DNA from: Fidelibacterota bacterium
Lineage (GTDB): Bacteria > Fidelibacterota > Marinisomatia > SCGC-AAA003-L08 > TS1B11
Assembly: GCA_030640955.1 (NCBI GenBank)
Contig: DAOWIJ010000065.1
Location: 1 to 32,741 of the forward strand
Reading direction: 5' to 3'
Length of the DNA: 32,741 nucleotides
Shown here: piece after piece, positions 32,261-32,741 of the stretch
Numbering within the stretch: the stretch's first letter is position 1
Layout of the letters: each line of letters begins with the position of its first letter
Translations under genes and position numbers: made by a program
Notes under the pieces: generated by a model
Seen by the model: the letters and a program-made list of their open reading frames with translations, nothing else
Databases searched by the model: none
What the model was told of the DNA's origin: nothing

Positions 32261-32741
32261 ATGCCGGGTTTCAAAAGCCAGATACAGCCGATTGCTGAGA
32301 TCGAAAAATGGTTCGAGCAATCCGATCCCTGGGATTACGAAAAGCATCCCGACGACACCAAGCGGCGGGCCATCCTGAAGTCGGTGATTCCCCGGCGCGA
32401 ATACCACCGGGTACTGGATATCGGCTGCGGGGACGGCTATATCACAGGCCAATTGCCCGGTAATGAAATTATTGGTGTCGATATAGCGCATAACGCCATT
32501 AAGCAGGCCCGGGAAAAATGCCGGGAGTTGAAGCATATCACGTTTGAAACGTATTCCTTGTTCGATCTTCCCCAGCCTGGATATGAGAATAATTTTGATC
32601 TGATCATCATCACGGGCGTGCTTTATCCCCAGTACCTGGCCCAGGGCGGCCAGCTGGCTGCTATCATCCTTGACAGCATGCTCAAGCCCGGTGGCTGCCT
32701 GGTGAGTTGCCACATCGATGAGTGGTATGATCTACGCTTCC
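32261..32741 (+). CDS. SAM-dependent methyltransferase, class I (3' end outside window)
   Basis: 160 codons are visible before the window ends with no stop. Class I fold: motif I VLDIGCGDG (residues 51-59), acidic residue D74 at the end of strand 2 (IGVDIA), FDLIIITGVLY (112-122) as the motif IV strand, and LKPGG (141-145) before strand 5. The start has PWDYEKHPDDTKR, like NodS-type and other small-molecule methyltransferases that have PWDYE-like beginnings. Substrate is unknown. It begins 35 bases after csrA on the same strand, so it could be part of the flagellar locus (for example flagellin or glycan methylation) or the first gene of an unrelated region. Confidence 0.88.
   Translation, partial: MPGFKSQIQPIAEIEKWFEQSDPWDYEKHPDDTKRRAILKSVIPRREYHRVLDIGCGDGYITGQLPGNEIIGVDIAHNAIKQAREKCRELKHITFETYSLFDLPQPGYENNFDLIIITGVLYPQYLAQGGQLAAIILDSMLKPGGCLVSCHIDEWYDLRF

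Noticed and set aside
32207-32713. 168-residue open frame on the - strand at the end of the window
   Set aside because: The + strand encodes a clear methyltransferase with motif I and LKPGG over the same bases.

Overview
The window is almost entirely one flagellar biosynthesis supercluster, with every gene on the + strand and most neighbours overlapping or only a few bases apart. FlgH (L-ring), FlgI (P-ring) and FlgA (P-ring chaperone) show that the host has an outer membrane. A MotE-like protein after fliJ, the small 'flg_new' family protein after flgD, a FliY-type FliN with a CheC-like front domain, FlhF/FlhG, and FliW/CsrA suggest a deep-branching diderm lineage rather than an enterobacterial or Pseudomonas-type cluster. 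Base composition is moderate and even. An uncultivated FCB-type or similar phylum is my guess; the sequence alone does not settle the taxon.

Layout. (1) 1-7591: the 3' end of fliG (C-ring), then the export ATPase set fliH-fliI-fliJ, a motE-like gene, a very long fliK (hook-length ruler), flgD (hook cap) and the flg_new gene. (2) 7592-9433: flgE (hook) flanked by the two longest gaps of the first half (110 and 103 bases), each carrying inverted repeats. (3) 9434-13672: motA, motB, fliL (stator and its partner), then fliM and fliY/fliN (C-ring switch). (4) 13669-19132: the membrane export gate fliO-fliP-fliQ-fliR-flhB-flhA. (5) 19122-24080: flhF and flhG (number and placement of flagella), a small membrane protein, fliA (sigma-28), and three genes with no standard flagellar name: a charged 97-residue protein, a secreted or membrane-anchored protein, and a GAF plus histidine-phosphoacceptor protein with no kinase ATPase domain. 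(6) 24081-24301: a 221-base non-coding gap with a sigma-54-like promoter. (7) 24302-31504: flgF and flgG (distal rod), flgA, flgH, flgI, a short flgJ (rod-binding domain only), flgN (chaperone), flgK and flgL (hook-filament junction). (8) 31507-32225: fliW and csrA, a post-transcriptional switch for flagellin. (9) 32261 to the end: the start of a SAM-dependent methyltransferase cut by the window edge.

Together the genes encode the C-ring, stator, export apparatus, hook, distal rod, both outer rings and the junction. Flagellin, the filament cap (FliD), the MS-ring (FliF), FliE, FlgB, FlgC and chemotaxis proteins are not in view; flgB-flgC-fliE-fliF would be expected just upstream of fliG. The least explained part is the group around fliA (21167-24080), which combines sigma-28 with three or four uncharacterised proteins immediately before a putative sigma-54 promoter.
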